A stretch of DNA of 64,000 nt from Diacronema lutheri. Taxonomy: Eukaryota > Haptophyta > Pavlovophyceae > Pavlovales > Pavlovaceae. The notes beneath the pieces were generated by a model that was not told the origin of the DNA, did not search any database, and saw only the letters and a program-made list of their open reading frames with translations. Shown one piece after another: positions 1 to 8,218 of the stretch. The stretch lies in contig JAGTXO010000002.1 of assembly GCA_019448385.1 (NCBI GenBank), positions 310,001-374,000 on the forward strand, given 5' to 3'. A program made the position numbers and the translations under genes. The first letter of the stretch is position 1. Each line of letters opens with the position of its first letter.

Positions 1-27
1 CGGGGTCAGCTCGGGTCTCGCAGTGCG

Positions 28-1356
28 TCACGCCAGGCCCCAGCCCGACTCGTCCGGCCATCGCGCCCACCCAGACATAGCAGGCGAGAGCGTCGACGGC
101 GAAGGGGCCCAGACGTGCGCGAGCGGACGCGGCAGCGCGGCGCGGTCGGCTGGACGCGTGTCGGGTGAATGTGCGTATACGTCCACGGGCGTGGCCGTCA
201 CATGGGCCGCGGTCGCTGCGCCTGCGCCAGTCACGCCGCCGCCGGCCGTCTCGCGCGACAGCAGCAGCGCCGCGCCCGCCGCGCCGACGTGCGCGCGCAC
301 GAGTGCTGCGCTGGGCAGCACGGATGAGCCAGCGACAGCGGCCTCGCACTCGCGTGGGCGCGCCGAGAGCACCGCATGCCAGCGCAGGCTTTGGCAGAGG
401 GCTCGCGCACGCGCGCCGTTCACGTGCGTGCGCGCATGCCGGCGCCGGCGCCTGTTCCGCTCGAGCGCGCGGAGCGCATGCCAGCAAGAGCGCGAGCGCC
501 GCGCCGCTGCGGCCGACGCCGACGAGACGGCTGCATGCGCGCGCGCGCGCTCGGCAAGGACGAGGCCACGCGCGCGCCAGCCGCGCAGCGCACGCCGAAC
601 ATGCGCCGCGCGCAGCCGGCGGCTTCTCGCGGCCCACCGCTTGAGCGGAGACGCGGATGCTGCAGCATACCAGCGCGCGGCCAGCGCGTGTTGCGATGCA
701 TCTCGGCGCCATGCGCGCAGCTTGGCGCGCGCGGCACCCGCACCCACGCTGCGCGCGAGCCGCGCGAGCGCGGCGCCGACACGCCCGCCCGCGCGGAGCG
801 AACGGAACGCGCGCACGACGCCCTGCCGCAGCCCGTGGCGCAGCGCGCGGCGCTGCAAGGCGCGCACGCGCACCAGCGCCAGCCAGCTGTCCAGCGCGGC
901 GGCCGCGCGTGGCTGCGCCAGCCGGCGTAGTCGTGCGCCAAGCAGCCGGTCGGCGTGCGCGAGAGCGGCCGCGCGTGTGCGTGTGCCGTCTCGCCAGCGT
1001 GCGAGCGCGCGCGCGAGCGCGCCGCCACGCCAACGACGGAGGGCGCGCTCGGCTTTGCGCAGGACGGCTCGCGCGTCGAGCGCGCGCGCGCGCCATGTTG
1101 TCAGGCCGGAGAGCGCGCCGCGCGCGCGCCGCGCGTTGCCGGCGGCGACAATAGCGCGGCGGGCGGCGGCGTGCGCAGTCCACGTCCGGATCGCGGCCGC
1201 GGGGACGCGCAGGCGGTGCCAGAGACGGCCCGCATCAATCGTCCTCGCCGCGACACGAGCTGAGCTCGCACCGAGCCGGTCGAGCAACCACTCGAAAGCG
1301 CGCAACGCCGAGTCCGTCTCGGGCTCCGATTCGACGCCGTCCAGCATGCGGGCCAT
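28..1356 (-). CDS. Sfi1-like tryptophan-repeat protein, 442 aa
   Basis: Single-exon frame from an ATG at 1356 to TGA at 28-30. I do not recognise an ortholog. The protein is Arg/Ala-rich and built of loosely repeated units of about 25-35 residues centred on Trp, for example LRRWRGGALARALARW and LRAWRRDASQHALAARW. This is the pattern of Sfi1-type helical repeats, which bind centrin in centrosome/basal-body fibres. A second, longer protein of the same style lies at 37340-40390 on the other strand. No catalytic motif, signal peptide or membrane segment is visible. The start overlaps by 11 bp the divergent start of the membrane-protein gene at 1346; a second ATG at 1347 would shorten that overlap to 2 bp. 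The centrin link is inference from repeat style only. Confidence 0.6.
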   Translation of the reverse strand: MARMLDGVESEPETDSALRAFEWLLDRLGASSARVAARTIDAGRLWHRLRVPAAAIRTWTAHAAARRAIVAAGNARRARGALSGLTTWRARALDARAVLRKAERALRRWRGGALARALARWRDGTRTRAAALAHADRLLGARLRRLAQPRAAAALDSWLALVRVRALQRRALRHGLRQGVVRAFRSLRAGGRVGAALARLARSVGAGAARAKLRAWRRDASQHALAARWYAAASASPLKRWAARSRRLRAAHVRRALRGWRARGLVLAERARAHAAVSSASAAAARRSRSCWHALRALERNRRRRRHARTHVNGARARALCQSLRWHAVLSARPRECEAAVAGSSVLPSAALVRAHVGAAGAALLLSRETAGGGVTGAGAATAAHVTATPVDVYAHSPDTRPADRAALPRPLAHVWAPSPSTLSPAMSGWARWPDESGWGLA

Positions 1357-3322
1357 TCGTGCGATTCGACTCTCTGGCCCACTGCGGGCGACTGGCCTCG
1401 CGGGCCCGCGGCCGCCTCATCGGCGGCTGTGCGGCGCTCCTGCGCCGCCTGCATTGCCGCGCGCGTCACCGCCTCCGCCGCCGCCTCCGTCGCACCGCCC
1501 CCCCTTTGCGCTGCGCGTCGCGCTGGTCGGCACGGCGACGGGCCTGTTCACGCCGCTCTTCGCCACCGCAGGCGTCGCGCTCGCGTGGTACCGCTTCATG
1601 CCGGCGGGCCCCGCCGTGCGCGCGGCGACGAGCGCGCTGGTCGGTGGCGGCGCGCTCACGCTCTGCTACCACTACGTCTGGCCGTTCCTGCGCGAGCACG
1701 CGGAGCTCGTCGCGCCGTTCGCGCTGGCCAACGGCGCGGCCTCCGCGCTCTGGTACGGCGTGCTCGACGCCACGCTCGGCGTGGAGGCGCTGGGCGGCGC
1801 GTTCTCCGTCGCGGCGCTCAGCGGCGGCGCCGTCGCCGCCGGCGCGTCGCGCGACGGCGCGCGCCTCGCCGCGCTCGGCGGGCTTGCGCGCGCTCTCGCG
1901 CGCGCGCCTCTGCCCCTCGGCGGCGTCGCGGTGGGCGTGGGCACGGCCGTGAGCGCGCCTCTCCTTTGGCCGGTGTGCATCGGCGCGCTGTGGCCGGCCG
2001 AGCTCGTCGAGGCGCTGCTCGGCGGCGCGGACGGCGGCAGCGCGCTGATCGATGCGTACACGTGCGTCTTCGTGCCCGTCGCGCTGCCCGTTTGTCTCGC
2101 GGCCGGTGCGAGCATGCACGCGCTTCTCGCACCGCTCATTGTCGGCATCCCGGGAGTGGCGTGGACGCGCTCAAGCCTCCCCGCGCTGCTCGCGCTCAGT
2201 GCGGTCTCCGCCGCGTACGTGCACCGCTGCCGCACACCGCTTGCCAGCCTCGCGTGGGAGAGACGCCTGCAGCCGCGCGCTCCTGACCAGACGCCCGGCC
2301 CGCCCGCGCTCGTCTCGCGCAACTTGTTCACAGCCGAGCTGCTGCCAGGCGGGCGCACGGCCGAGCGCAGCGCGGCCACCCGCGACGTGCTGCTCACGTG
2401 GCAGCGCGCGCGCAGCTGGTGGCGAGCCGCCGCGAGCAGCCTGAGCATGCGGCCGCGCGAGCGGGCAACGTACGGCACGCTCGGCGCCGAGCTGAGCGCG
2501 CGCTCGGAAGAGGCGGAACTGCGCGCGCTGCTTGCGGATGTGCGCGGAGGGCGGCACAGGGCCGGAGCAGACGAGCACGTGCCCGTGGACGCGGCCGCTC
2601 TCGCCGGCGCAGCGCGCCCCGCCCACACCGGAGATGGCGCGCTCGCGTCGGTTGCGTCCCCGCTCCGCGGCTTCGCTCTCGCCGCCATCTCCAACTCGAT
2701 CGAACCGCTCGATCTGCTCATGGATTTGTGCGTGTGCGCCACGCTGCTCGCGCGCGAGCAGCCGGCCGGCCGGTCCGTGGCGCTGACCGACGGCCGTCAA
2801 CTGGCCGTGTCACCCGAGCCTACGGAAGGTGCCATGGCCGCACGCAACGCGATTGCGCTGTGCGCGGCCGCCGAGCTCGGCGTGCACCGCGTCAACGACG
2901 TGGCGGCCGACCTGTGCGCCGCCGTGGCGCTCGTGCGCAGCGCGGGCGGTGGTGGCACAGATCGGCTTGCCTCGCGCGAGCAGCTGTACGCGCCCAGCCC
3001 TGCGGCCGCTGCTATGGTCGCGCGCCTCTGCGAGCACTCGGCGCGCATCGGCGGAGGCGAAGCGTCCGATGTGGTGGCGCGCCGTGCGCGCGTGCTCGCG
3101 CGCGCGCTCTTTGCGCACGTGGACACGTTTGACGCGCGCTTGCGCGCGCTCGGCATTGCGGTGGGCGACGAGGCCGTGGAGCCCGCCACGCGCAGGTTGA
3201 GGGCGGACGAGCGCGCCGACGCGGCTCGGCGTGCAGCGCTCGCCGCCGCGCGTCTGGCGATTGCCGCAGGTGTCGGCGCGGTCATCGTCCGCGCTCTCGT
3301 CCCAAAGGCCGGGGACAGCTGA
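1346..3322 (+). CDS. uncharacterised multi-pass membrane protein, 658 aa
   Basis: Single exon from ATG 1346 to TGA 3322. The open frame runs further upstream, but that part lies antisense to the Sfi1-like gene and has no hydrophobic pattern, so the start at 1346 is preferred. After a Pro-rich N-terminus (about residues 15-55) there are roughly eight hydrophobic segments up to about residue 300, for example FALRVALVGTATGLF and LLALSAVSAAYV. The C-terminal half is soluble and Ala/Arg-rich, with one possible membrane anchor near the end (LAIAAGVGAVIVRALV). I recognise no family. It is head-to-head with the Sfi1-like gene, and its stop lies 82 bp from the L1 stop on the opposite strand. Confidence 0.65.
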   Translation: MRAIRAIRLSGPLRATGLAGPRPPHRRLCGAPAPPALPRASPPPPPPPSHRPPFALRVALVGTATGLFTPLFATAGVALAWYRFMPAGPAVRAATSALVGGGALTLCYHYVWPFLREHAELVAPFALANGAASALWYGVLDATLGVEALGGAFSVAALSGGAVAAGASRDGARLAALGGLARALARAPLPLGGVAVGVGTAVSAPLLWPVCIGALWPAELVEALLGGADGGSALIDAYTCVFVPVALPVCLAAGASMHALLAPLIVGIPGVAWTRSSLPALLALSAVSAAYVHRCRTPLASLAWERRLQPRAPDQTPGPPALVSRNLFTAELLPGGRTAERSAATRDVLLTWQRARSWWRAAASSLSMRPRERATYGTLGAELSARSEEAELRALLADVRGGRHRAGADEHVPVDAAALAGAARPAHTGDGALASVASPLRGFALAAISNSIEPLDLLMDLCVCATLLAREQPAGRSVALTDGRQLAVSPEPTEGAMAARNAIALCAAAELGVHRVNDVAADLCAAVALVRSAGGGGTDRLASREQLYAPSPAAAAMVARLCEHSARIGGGEASDVVARRARVLARALFAHVDTFDARLRALGIAVGDEAVEPATRRLRADERADAARRAALAAARLAIAAGVGAVIVRALVPKAGDS

Positions 3323-3404
3323 AAGTGGTGTTTAGTCGGGGTCACACAGGGTGACAGAGGGTGCGGGACGACCTGCCGAGCGCAGGCGCAACCGTCATGG
3401 GCCA

Positions 3405-4653
3405 TCAGAAGAGCGCGCTGTCAATGCGCACGCTCTTGCCCATCGTCGAGCTGATCGATACGCCCTGCGGTGTGCGGCGCGGTATGGCGCGCGAGAGCGA
3501 GCGGACGGCGTGGACACGGGCAGCGAAGCGGCGCAAAGGGAGAGGGGGTACCGTCAGTGCGCCTGTGCTTCACTCCGCCAGTGGGCGCAGGTCCGCGCGC
3601 GCGCACCTTGGGCGGCTTGCCCTTAAATTGGTCGGGCCGTTTGGCGAGCACGGCGCGAATGAATGCGTCGAGATTTTCGCGCAGCTTGTGCGTACCGAAG
3701 CTGAGCCTGCCGACGGGCCCGTGCACGACGCCCGCCTTCTCCGCCTTGAACTCAAACTGGCCAGCCTTGGCCTCCTGCACGGCGGGCGCAATGTCGGCGA
3801 GGACCGTGCCGCGCTTCGGGTTGGGCATCAGTCCTTTGGGTCCGAGTATGCGCGCCACCTGTGCGAGCAGCGGCATCGCGTCTGGCGTGGCGAGCGCCCT
3901 CGCAAACTCAATCTTGCCGTCCTTGACCGCCTGGATCAGCTCCTCCGCGCCGACCAGGTCTGCGCCCGCGGCTCGCGCGGCGTCGGCCTGCACGGGGTCT
4001 TGGGTGAAGACGGCCACCTTGACCGACTGTGGCTCGGCAGGGCAACGCGTGGGGCACGGCCGCGCGCACAGCGCGCGATGCGCACGCGCATGAGGCGGCC
4101 GCGTGGGGAGGTAAGTTGGCCGCTGCCAGCGACCTGAGCTCTTGCGCGCGGCTTCGCGGCGGCGCACGCGCGCGGTCGCGCGACGCCACGCGCGCGGCTC
4201 GCTGTCGGCGCGCAGCGCTTCGCCCACCTTGCCCAGCCCGTGCGGTAGCGACACGACGCCGCGCGTGCGCAGGTCGGTGCGCTTGGCGTCCGTGTTCAGA
4301 TGGATGGCCACGTCGACAGTCTCGTCGAACTTTGCGCGCGCGTTGGCCTGCACCTCACCGAGCGCGGCGAGCATTGCCTGCATCTGGCTTTCACGTTTCG
4401 CCGCTTGCGCCAGCGTCTGCGTAGCAGCGGCGCGCGGCGCACGGCGCGTCAGGCGCGTGGCCGGCAGCCGGGACGCGCGCAGGCGCGCCGCGCAGCGCGC
4501 GCGCACCTCGCCTCCGGCGGCGGTGTACTGTTTCCTCGGTGGCTTGCGCGTGCACAGCACAATGGGCGGCTCCGATCCCGCACGGTGCGCCGAGACGATC
4601 GACTCGACGGTCTTTGCGACACGGTACGCCGAAAGGCGCGCCCTGTAAGCCAT
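3405..4653 (-). CDS. mrpl1: ribosomal protein L1 (uL1), probably mitochondrial; four exons
   Basis: Exons on the minus strand: 4653-4507, 4416-4228, 4026-3607, 3464-3405, giving 271 aa; all three introns (90, 201 and 142 nt) are phase 0. uL1 signatures are clear: FDETVDVAIHLNTDAKR, then LPHGLGK spliced to SVKVAVFTQ, then GAEELIQAVKDGKIEF, ILGPKGLMPNPKRGT, and a C-terminus spliced from GKPPK to GVSISSTMGKSVRID. uL1 forms the L1 stalk that helps release deacylated tRNA. The first 45 residues are basic and suit an organelle presequence. Red-lineage plastids normally encode rpl1 themselves, so a nuclear copy is more likely mitochondrial; that is inference. It starts only 47 bp from the divergent BUD31 start. 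Confidence 0.92.
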
Positions 4654-4700
4654 CGTGTCGCGTACGCGCCGCAGTTCAAAATCGGGTGGACTGGGCCGCC
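4654..4700. promoter_or_regulatory. 47-bp divergent start region between L1 and BUD31
   Basis: Only 47 bp separate the two ATGs, so both 5' UTRs and any core promoter must lie here or inside the coding exons. No TATA-like box is visible. The BUD31 ATG sits in a good Kozak context (gccgccatgt). Confidence 0.4.
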
Positions 4701-5522
4701 ATGTCGTGGCGTGTGCGCGTAGGGAGCAAGCCCAAGCCGGACGGCTGGGAGCAGATCGAGCCGTCGATCGATTTTTTCGAGAACAAGCTTAAGGAGGCGG
4801 TGAACGAGCCGCACGAGGGCAAGCGAAAGGCGGAGAGCCAGTGGCCCATCCACCGGATCCATTACGAGAAGAACAGGTGCGCTGTCGGGAGCGTCTTTGC
4901 GGCGCCGCGGCGCCTCGCGCGGCTCTACGGTTTGCGCAGCGGACCCGCCGGCGCGGGCCCGTCATCTGGGTGGAGCGCACTAAGCGCGCTGCTGCGCGCG
5001 TGGCCCTGCTGGCCGGCGTGCAGATACATTTACGAGCTTTACTACCGCGAGGCCAAGATCTCGGCTGAGCTGTACGAGTTCCTTGCCCGGCACAAGATCA
5101 TCGATACGGCGCTCATCAGCAAGTGGCGCAAGTCCGGCTATGAGATCCTCTGCTCGATGAGTGCGATCAACAAGAACTCGACCAACTTTGGCACCTCGTC
5201 GATCTGCCGCGTGCCGCTCGCGCAGCGCAGCGGGCACATCGCGCCCAGCCATACGACGGGCTGCGTGAGCTGCGCCTCGGGCGACGGCATCAACGGCGGG
5301 CCAATTTGGTGGACCGACCCGCACACCCTCTGGGCCGCGAGGCCGAAGAAGCGCGGCAAGCCGGCGAGCGGGCCCTCAGCGGAGGACGCAGACGCGCTGG
5401 ACGAGCCCGAGGACCCAGAGGTGGCGAAGCGCCTCAAGGCGCTGCGCGGCTCCGAGCCGGAGGATCCGCAGGTCGCAGCACGGCTCGCAGCGCTCCGGGG
5501 CGACGCTCGGCCTCCAGATTGA
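4701..5522 (+). CDS. BUD31: BUD31/G10 pre-mRNA splicing factor, with C-terminal extension
   Basis: Two exons, 4701-4876 and 5024-5522 (intron 147 nt, phase 2), 224 aa against about 144 in animals and plants. Family matches in order: PDGWEQIEPSIDFFENKL, EPHEGKRKAESQWPIHRIHYEKN spliced to RYIYELYYREAKIS, WRKSGYEILC, STNFGTSSICRVP. BUD31 belongs to the spliceosomal Bact/NTC-associated set. Two oddities: most cysteines that bind zinc in known G10 proteins are replaced (the family LCCLRC is LCSMSA here, TNCICR is TSSICR, and the final ECTHCGCRGC keeps only GCVSC), and about 80 extra residues at the C-terminus hold two near-identical 16-residue units of the form EPEDPxVAxRLxALRG. The fold-defining N-terminal half is well conserved, so identity is secure. 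Confidence 0.93.
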   Translation: MSWRVRVGSKPKPDGWEQIEPSIDFFENKLKEAVNEPHEGKRKAESQWPIHRIHYEKNRCAVGSVFAAPRRLARLYGLRSGPAGAGPSSGWSALSALLRAWPCWPACRYIYELYYREAKISAELYEFLARHKIIDTALISKWRKSGYEILCSMSAINKNSTNFGTSSICRVPLAQRSGHIAPSHTTGCVSCASGDGINGGPIWWTDPHTLWAARPKKRGKPASGPSAEDADALDEPEDPEVAKRLKALRGSEPEDPQVAARLAALRGDARPPD

Positions 5523-5602
5523 AGCGTGCTCGACGCTGGGATCGGGGCCCGTCAGGATGCACTCTTGTTCGTTTTGCAGGTCGAAAAGACTCAGGCACAT
5601 GA

Positions 5603-6430
5603 TCACATGCGCATGTGCATGATGCTCAGCGCGCTGAGCGCGGCCGTCTCTGAGCGCAGCACGTTTGGGCCGAGCGAGACGAGCTGCGCGCCGCCGCGTA
5701 GCAGCGCAAACTCATCGGGCGCAAATCCGCCCTCCGGTCCGACGACGAACGCCGCGGCGCGGAGGGGCCCGCTTGCGGCCGCGGCGGCCAGCGCGTCGTC
5801 CAGCCGGATCGTGCACTCGGGCCGCTCGTCGCACGCGAACACATGCGAGCCAACCGCTCCACGCGCGCTGTGCAGGCATGCCTCGACGCCGGTCAAGGGC
5901 GGCAGCACGAGCGGCACGCTCAGCCGGCCGCACTGCTCGGCAGCCTCCACGGCCGTCGCGCGCAGCTTGTCGAGACTCACCTCGCGCACCACAGTCCGCG
6001 CCGTCACGAGCGGCTGGAGCGCGTGCACGCCCAGCTCAGTCGCCTTTTCGACGAGGAGCGCGAGCCGCTTCGGCTTGAGCAGCGCGAAGTGGAGCGACAC
6101 GGCGAGCGTGGGCCCGTCCTGTGGGCGTGTTTGCTCAAGCGGTGTGGACGCGCACGTTCTGCGGCCCGTGTGGTCAACCGTCGCGAGCCACTCGCCGCTG
6201 ATGCCGTCGAAGAGCAGCACGGGCTCGCGATCGCGCACGCGCATCACGGACAGGAGGTAATGCTGCTGCGCGTCGCTCAGCTGCACGCGCGCGCCCTGTG
6301 CGATGCGCGACTCGACGAACAGCCGGCATCGCGGCTTCGCAGCGCTGCCGAGGCTCGCGGCCGTCGAAAGGAGCAGGAGCGCGGCGCGCTTCTTCGCCGC
6401 GTGCGCGCGCACGCGGCCATGCCACCTCAT
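5603..6430 (-). CDS. RsmE-family 16S rRNA m3U methyltransferase, organellar
   Basis: Single exon of 275 aa. RsmE enzymes methylate N3 of U1498 in bacterial-type 16S rRNA using SAM. The N-terminal PUA-like part reads CRLFVESR and LSDAQQHYLLSVMRVR. The SPOUT domain holds LALLVEKATELGVHALQPL, then the SAM-binding knot: VVGPEGGFAPDEF at about residues 229-241 and SLGPNVLRSETAALSALSI at about 252-270. The first 35 residues are basic/hydrophobic and probably a targeting sequence; plastid versus mitochondrion cannot be decided. Its start is 74 bp from the divergent CFAP45 start, and it is tail-to-tail with BUD31. Confidence 0.9.
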   Translation of the reverse strand: MRWHGRVRAHAAKKRAALLLLSTAASLGSAAKPRCRLFVESRIAQGARVQLSDAQQHYLLSVMRVRDREPVLLFDGISGEWLATVDHTGRRTCASTPLEQTRPQDGPTLAVSLHFALLKPKRLALLVEKATELGVHALQPLVTARTVVREVSLDKLRATAVEAAEQCGRLSVPLVLPPLTGVEACLHSARGAVGSHVFACDERPECTIRLDDALAAAAASGPLRAAAFVVGPEGGFAPDEFALLRGGAQLVSLGPNVLRSETAALSALSIMHMRM

Positions 6431-6504
6431 TTGAAATCGGTGAGTGCTCGCCGCAAGTGGTAACCGAAAGCAGGGCGCAGGCAGCTCGCGACCGGCAGGG
6501 AGAG

Positions 6505-8007
6505 ATGCAGACGGCGGGGAGCGCCAAGTTCAAGAGCAAGGGCGGCGGGAGGGTGGACGAGTCGCTCTTCTCCGCCTCGGCCACCAAGCCGCACGCGAGC
6601 GCTGGCGTCGCCATCGTCACGAAGGCGCAGCTCGCCGCCGCGCTCGGCCCGGTGGGCAACGTGACGGCGACCGCGGCCGTGCTCTCCGCGACCGACATCG
6701 AGCGGATGCGCGCGTCGTCGCGGCTCAAGTCGTGGGACGAGGAGCGCGCGGAAATGCGCGCGTCCGCCGAGGCACTCGCCGCGCGCAAAAGCAAGGCCAA
6801 CGAGCGCAAGGCGTACATGCTCCGTCAGGAGGAGGAGCGCAAGAAGAACGTGCCGCTCACCGACCTCGAGAAGGCCGATCTGATGAAGCGCGCATCCGTC
6901 CTGACGAACGCGGCGCTGAAGCTGGCGGAGGGCATCGACGACGTCAAGCAGATGAACCAGATGGCCGCGCTCGCCAAGACGATGACCATCCGCGACATGC
7001 AGCTCGACGAGAAGAAGGAGTATGAGTTCCGCACCCTCGAGGAGGAGCGCCGCCTCGACGAGCAGCTCGAGGCGGAGCGGCTCAAGGCGCTCACCATGTA
7101 CCAGTCGCGCGACGTGAAGCGCGCCAAGGACCGGCAGAACGGCGCGGAGGTGCTGCGCATGCAGATGGCCGACCGCGAGCGGATGCGGTTGCACGAGCTC
7201 TCACAGCAGGAGCGCGAGCGCGAGGCGATGCTCCGGCAAATCGACCAGCTCAAGGCGGACGAGGCGAAGGCGCAGGCGGAGCGGCGGGAGCAAAACCGGC
7301 GTCTCCTCGAGGAGGTCGCGCTTTCCAACGCCGAGCAGATCCGCATCAAGAACCGCCTCGCCGCGCAGGAGAAGGAGGACGAGCAGCGCATCCTCGCCTA
7401 CAACAAGGACAAGGACGCGCGCGAGCGCGCCGAGGCGCTCGCACGCGAGCGGCAGCGCGTGGAGAAGGAGGCGGAGGTCGAGCGCATGCGCAACGCGCAG
7501 CAGCGCATGGCCGACGTCCAGTCGGAGATCGACGCGCTGCGCATGCGGCGTGCGGATGAGGAGGCGGAGCGAGCATGGCGGCGCAAGGAGAAGGCGGAGG
7601 CCGAGCGGCTCAGGGCGGTGCACTCGCAGCTGTCTGAGGCGCGCGAGCACCAGCGCGAGGAGAAGGAGCGGCGGATGATTGAGGCCACGCTCCTCGACAA
7701 GGGCGAGTTCGAGTACACGCTGCGCGTGCAGGCCGAGCAGCAGGCGCGCGACGAGGCGATAGCGGGCGCGCACAAGGCCGCGCAGCTCGCCTACAAGGAG
7801 GAGCTGCAGTCGCAGATCGTGATGAACGCGGTCGCGCGCAAGGAGAATCGGCTGCAGTTCCTCAACGAGGGCCGCTCATCCGCCGCCGACGCGCTGGGCG
7901 AGAAGGCCAAGCTCGAGGCGATCAAGGCGCGCAAGATCGCCGAGCTCAAGACGGCGGGCGTCACCGGAAAGTACCTCGTCGACCTGGAGAAGAAGACGTT
8001 CACATGA
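6505..8007 (+). CDS. CFAP45: CFAP45 (CCDC19) flagellar microtubule inner protein
   Basis: Single exon of 500 aa, starting at the ATG at 6505 (MQTAGSAKF), which follows a purine-rich stretch; the frame continues upstream without family similarity. Almost the whole protein is charged coiled coil (for example RMQMADRERMRLHELSQQE, RRMIEATLLDKGEFEYTLR). The early VDESLF motif and overall length match CFAP45, a filamentous protein inside the A-tubule of axonemal doublets. Its presence implies the organism builds motile flagella. It is paired head-to-head with the RsmE gene and tail-to-tail with the BEACH gene. Confidence 0.85.
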   Translation: MQTAGSAKFKSKGGGRVDESLFSASATKPHASAGVAIVTKAQLAAALGPVGNVTATAAVLSATDIERMRASSRLKSWDEERAEMRASAEALAARKSKANERKAYMLRQEEERKKNVPLTDLEKADLMKRASVLTNAALKLAEGIDDVKQMNQMAALAKTMTIRDMQLDEKKEYEFRTLEEERRLDEQLEAERLKALTMYQSRDVKRAKDRQNGAEVLRMQMADRERMRLHELSQQEREREAMLRQIDQLKADEAKAQAERREQNRRLLEEVALSNAEQIRIKNRLAAQEKEDEQRILAYNKDKDARERAEALARERQRVEKEAEVERMRNAQQRMADVQSEIDALRMRRADEEAERAWRRKEKAEAERLRAVHSQLSEAREHQREEKERRMIEATLLDKGEFEYTLRVQAEQQARDEAIAGAHKAAQLAYKEELQSQIVMNAVARKENRLQFLNEGRSSAADALGEKAKLEAIKARKIAELKTAGVTGKYLVDLEKKTFT

Positions 8008-8218
8008 TCGGGCCGAGAGGGCGAGGAGCGCGCCTACCCGGTCCGCGTCTGGGCTTCCGCCCGTCTGCACGGCTGTCGGCGTGGCGCGCGCGCCCGAGGC
8101 CGAGGTTGCGGGGGGACGGCGGCGCTGCTGATCAACACAGGAGACACCCGGGAAAGCCTCACGCGGGAGGCCCTTGAAATGAACGAAGGGCACGCGTGAC
8201 GAGCCGAGACTCCCGAAT

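Noticed and set aside
23-1345. Upstream extension of the plus-strand membrane-protein frame
   Set aside because: It has a GTG start, Arg/Ala/Ser-rich composition and lies wholly antisense to a structured repeat gene; it is open only because of GC bias.
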